Shown here: one piece after another, positions 61,817 to 64,000 of the stretch | Numbering within the stretch: position 1 is the stretch's first letter | Layout of the letters: each line of letters starts with the position of its first letter | DNA from: CAG-238 sp934277695 | GTDB taxonomy: Bacteria > Bacillota > Clostridia > Peptostreptococcales > Anaerovoracaceae | Direction: 5' to 3' | DNA length: 64,000 nt | NCBI GenBank assembly: GCA_934277695.1 | Contig: CAKQVG010000008.1 | Span: forward strand, 1 to 64,000 | Notes under the pieces: model-generated | The model's database searches: none | Told to the model about the DNA's origin: nothing | What the model saw: only the letters and a program-made list of their open reading frames with translations | Position numbers and translations under genes: made by a program

Positions 61817-62513
61817 TCGGTTGTCTCCTCTCAAGGATTGCTAAACTTGATTTTGCAGCATTCTGTTCTGCTTCCTTTTTTGTTTTTCCGTATCCGCTGC
61901 CCAGTTTCTGTCCGTCGCATTCCAAGTGTAAGTAAAACGTTTTGTCATGTGCCGGTCCTTCTTCCTTGTCGACAACATAATTTATGTTAACGGATTTACC
62001 GCCGCTTTGAAGCAGTTCCTGTATTTCTGATTTGTAGTCCGAGAAAATTCTCCCCGAAATGGCTCCGCAGATTGTATCTTCAAAAGCCGTTACCGTGAAT
62101 TCCTGTGCCGCACGGTATCCGCCGTCCAGATAGATCGCTCCGATAAGGGCTTCCAATGCATCCGCAAGAATGGAATCCTTGTTTCTGCCTCCTGTCGCTG
62201 CCTCGCCATGTCCCATAAGCATGTATTTGCCGATATTAAATTCTCTGGCAACCTTTGCAAGAGCTTTTTCACACACAATAAGAGCCCTTGTCTTTGTAAG
62301 CGTTCCTTCGGTTACCGCATCCATCCTGCCGTAAAGCTCTGCGCCCACGATTGCATCCAGAAAAGCATCGCCCAGAAATTCAAGGCGTTCGTTGTCCTTA
62401 TGCCTGGTGTTTTTTTCACGGTTAAAGGAGCTGTGGGTCAGTGCCCGCTCAATCAGGTCTTTGTTTTGGAAACAGTATCCGATTCTCTTTTCTAACTCTC
62501 CGATATTTTTCAT
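61806..62513 (-). CDS. rnc: Ribonuclease III
   Basis: 235 residues. Signature NERLEFLGDAFLDAIVG (about residues 41-57) with the catalytic acidic residues, the second acidic site DALEALIGAIYLD (about 118), and a C-terminal dsRNA-binding domain (about 165-232). Processes rRNA precursors. Follows plsX by 24 bases; acpP and fab genes found between them in some Firmicutes are absent here. Confidence 0.97.
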   Translation of the reverse strand: MKNIGELEKRIGYCFQNKDLIERALTHSSFNREKNTRHKDNERLEFLGDAFLDAIVGAELYGRMDAVTEGTLTKTRALIVCEKALAKVAREFNIGKYMLMGHGEAATGGRNKDSILADALEALIGAIYLDGGYRAAQEFTVTAFEDTICGAISGRIFSDYKSEIQELLQSGGKSVNINYVVDKEEGPAHDKTFYLHLECDGQKLGSGYGKTKKEAEQNAAKSSLAILERRQPNVL

Positions 62514-62537
62514 TCCATATATCCTTCAAAAAATGTT

Positions 62538-63551
62538 TTACTCGTTCAATGTTATTTCTTCAATTTCAAGAACCGAGTTCTGAATTGTGCCGACAACATT
62601 TCCTTCTACGTAAGGGATTCCCTTCAAAATTGTGTTCTTCACAGCATTCGCACTCGAAGAACCGTGCATTTTTACGATCGGGCCTTTTACGCCCAAAATC
62701 GGTGCCCCGCCGTAGGAAGAGTAGTCAAATTCCTGCTTGAGACTTCCGAGTTTGTCAATCAGCAGTGCTGCTCCGAGTTTTGCCTTAACGCCTTCGGTGA
62801 ATTTCTTCTTGATGACCTGCAGAATATTCCATGCGAGGCCTTCTGTGAGTTTCAGAATAACATTGCCGGTAAAACCGTCCGTTACGATAACATCACATGC
62901 ACCCTTCGGCACATCTCTTGCCTCTACATTGCCGATGAAATTCATGTCGCTCTGTTCCAAAAGCTCGTATGCTGCTTTGGTCAATGTAGAGCCTTTTTTT
63001 GACTCGCTCCCGATGTTTACAAGTCCGACCTTCGGGTTCTCACGGCCGATTACTTTCTCCATATAGATATTTCCCATGATTCCAAACTCAAGCAGATTGT
63101 TCGGTTTGCATTCCGAGTTTGCACCGGCATCTACAAGAAGAGACGCTCTGCCGCCGATAATCGGATACACCGACGCAAGTGCAGGTCTGTCGATACCCTG
63201 AATTCTTCCGAGAATGAAAAGTCCACCCGAAAGGAGTGCTCCTGTACTTCCTGCGGAAATAAAAATATCTCCTTCTCCGGATTTCACCATATTGATTCCC
63301 TTTACAATGGAAGAATCCTTCTTGGAACGCACCGCACGCACCGGTGCTTCATCATTTGTGATGACTTCTCTCGCATCAACAATGCTGATTTTCTTCTCAT
63401 CGTATTTATATTTTTTCAATTCGCTTTCAATTAACTCTTGCTGACCTATCAGAACAATTTCATGCTCCATTTCTTTTGACGCCAAAACCGCACCTTCCAC
63501 AACCGATGCAGGTGCGTTGTCGCCGCCCATTCCGTCCAATATAATCTTCAT
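62538..63551 (-). CDS. plsX: Phosphate acyltransferase PlsX
   Basis: 337 residues. Typical start MKIILDGMGGDNAP, GATGALLSGGLFILGRIQGI-like segment, and ANSECKPNNLLEFGIMG. Makes acyl-phosphate from acyl-ACP for PlsY. Strong AGGAGG with 8 nt spacing. The usual upstream rpmF/yceD and FapR genes are not seen; a palindrome lies between its promoter and start. Confidence 0.96.
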   Translation of the reverse strand: MKIILDGMGGDNAPASVVEGAVLASKEMEHEIVLIGQQELIESELKKYKYDEKKISIVDAREVITNDEAPVRAVRSKKDSSIVKGINMVKSGEGDIFISAGSTGALLSGGLFILGRIQGIDRPALASVYPIIGGRASLLVDAGANSECKPNNLLEFGIMGNIYMEKVIGRENPKVGLVNIGSESKKGSTLTKAAYELLEQSDMNFIGNVEARDVPKGACDVIVTDGFTGNVILKLTEGLAWNILQVIKKKFTEGVKAKLGAALLIDKLGSLKQEFDYSSYGGAPILGVKGPIVKMHGSSSANAVKNTILKGIPYVEGNVVGTIQNSVLEIEEITLNE

Positions 63552-63570
63552 TTATTGTACCTCCTGTTAC

Positions 63571-63586
63571 GTATGCATATGCATAC
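63571..63586. promoter_or_regulatory. 16-bp palindrome before plsX
   Basis: Exact palindrome GTATGCATATGCATAC, 20 bases before the plsX start and about 14 bases past a weak -10 (TATAGT, 63605-63600). A candidate operator; it does not look like the FapR consensus. Confidence 0.45.
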
Positions 63587-63605
63587 TCATACATATTAAA
63601 CTATA

Positions 63606-64000
63606 TCACAACAGGCAAAGAAATAAAAGGTATTTTTCGTGTTTTTGTTGTGCGGGCAAGCAAAAAGCACTGTCGCATTAACAGAAAAATAACCGTTAGG
63701 GTGCAGCCCCTTTCGTACAGGATTGCGTTTCATAGATCTGAGCTATTTACGGATCCGGAAATAGTGTTTACACGAAGGGCAGCTTCTATAAAGGGGTGCT
63801 TCGTGTATCTGAGGGATTCTTGGAGGGGAAAAGATGCTACTGTAAAATAATTGCAAAATGATGTCATAGAAAAACATTGAAATTCCAACATCCCAAAATA
63901 TGACATTTTTGAAAAGAGTAAAAGCATGCCATAAATCCGGAGAAAAACGGAATTGAAGGGGTGTTAAATAGGCGAAAATACACGAAAAGGGGGGCTATAC
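63606..64000. other. Non-coding stretch with inverted repeats at the right edge
   Basis: No convincing gene in about 395 bases. It holds a near-perfect palindrome CTATTT-A-CGGATCCG-G-AAATAG (63743-63764), then an exact inverted repeat TACACGAAG (63769-63777) / CTTCGTGTA (63799-63807), and two more ACACGAA-type motifs (63630s and 63975 region). A 65-codon minus-strand reading (63730-63927) has no ribosome binding site or known motif. It may be a structured RNA, a mobile-element remnant or the edge of another locus. Confidence 0.5.

Noticed and set aside
63730..63927. 65-codon minus-strand reading near the right edge
   Set aside because: No ribosome binding site, no recognisable motif, and it crosses the inverted repeats.
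1..64000. CRISPR arrays, rRNA, prophage or insertion sequence
   Set aside because: No regularly spaced repeats, no transposase or integrase reading, and no rRNA sequence were seen.

Overview
The window looks like the chromosome of a low-to-mid GC, strictly anaerobic Firmicute of the class Clostridia. Evidence: an anaerobic ribonucleotide reductase pair (nrdD/nrdG), the sporulation morphogenetic ATPase SpoIVA, a perfect HrcA/CIRCE operator, strong AGGAGG-type ribosome binding sites, a DUF5688-like protein, and many M20 peptidases and amino-acid/peptide carriers that suggest an amino-acid or peptide fermenter. An Anaerovoracaceae/Family XIII-like organism would fit, but this is inference. Almost every gene lies on the minus strand. 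I see no rRNA, CRISPR array, prophage or intact insertion sequence.

Layout. 0.2-4.3 kb: a FecR-domain lipoprotein with cysteine-rich repeats, translationally coupled to a CHASE2 adenylate/guanylate cyclase, then a small membrane protein. 4.3-15.7 kb: a nine-gene de novo purine operon read leftward as purE-C-F-M-N-(IMP cyclohydrolase, PurO type)-(stand-alone AICAR transformylase)-D-L. It starts with a sigma-A promoter, a ZTP (pfl) riboswitch and an attenuator hairpin. Its PurF lacks the glutaminase cysteine, and the usual bifunctional PurH is replaced by two separate proteins. 15.8-23.5 kb: D-aminoacylase-like amidohydrolase, rpmB, nrdG/nrdD with probable NrdR boxes, a GNAT acetyltransferase, a membrane-anchored M20C/PepD-like pseudopeptidase and a DUF5688-like protein. 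23.7-32.7 kb: M20 peptidase plus YfcC-type carrier, rlmD-like methyltransferase, tgt, TetR regulator, two adjacent M20D amidohydrolases, tRNA-Thr(CGU), nth.

32.7-44.5 kb: GntR regulator with a palindromic operator, mntP, clpB behind CIRCE, a Nif11-like small protein next to an M50 protease, a LysM protein, an APC antiporter plus a DDAH-family amidinohydrolase divergent from a second GntR, and a second M20 (PepV-like)/YfcC pair. 44.5-50 kb: a tight envelope operon of cls, a sugar-transfer-associated ATP-grasp protein, murT, a GatD homologue without its catalytic Cys and His, and a MerR regulator. 50-63.6 kb: MFS exporter, spoIVA, miaB, gpsA, plsY, der, ftsY, smc, rnc, plsX. The last 400 bases are non-coding and carry inverted repeats.

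The points most worth following are: two independent amidotransferases (PurF and GatD) that have lost glutaminase residues; the pseudopeptidase; the envelope operon; the split purH route under a ZTP switch; two repeated M20-plus-YfcC modules; and the Nif11-like/M50 pair beside CIRCE.
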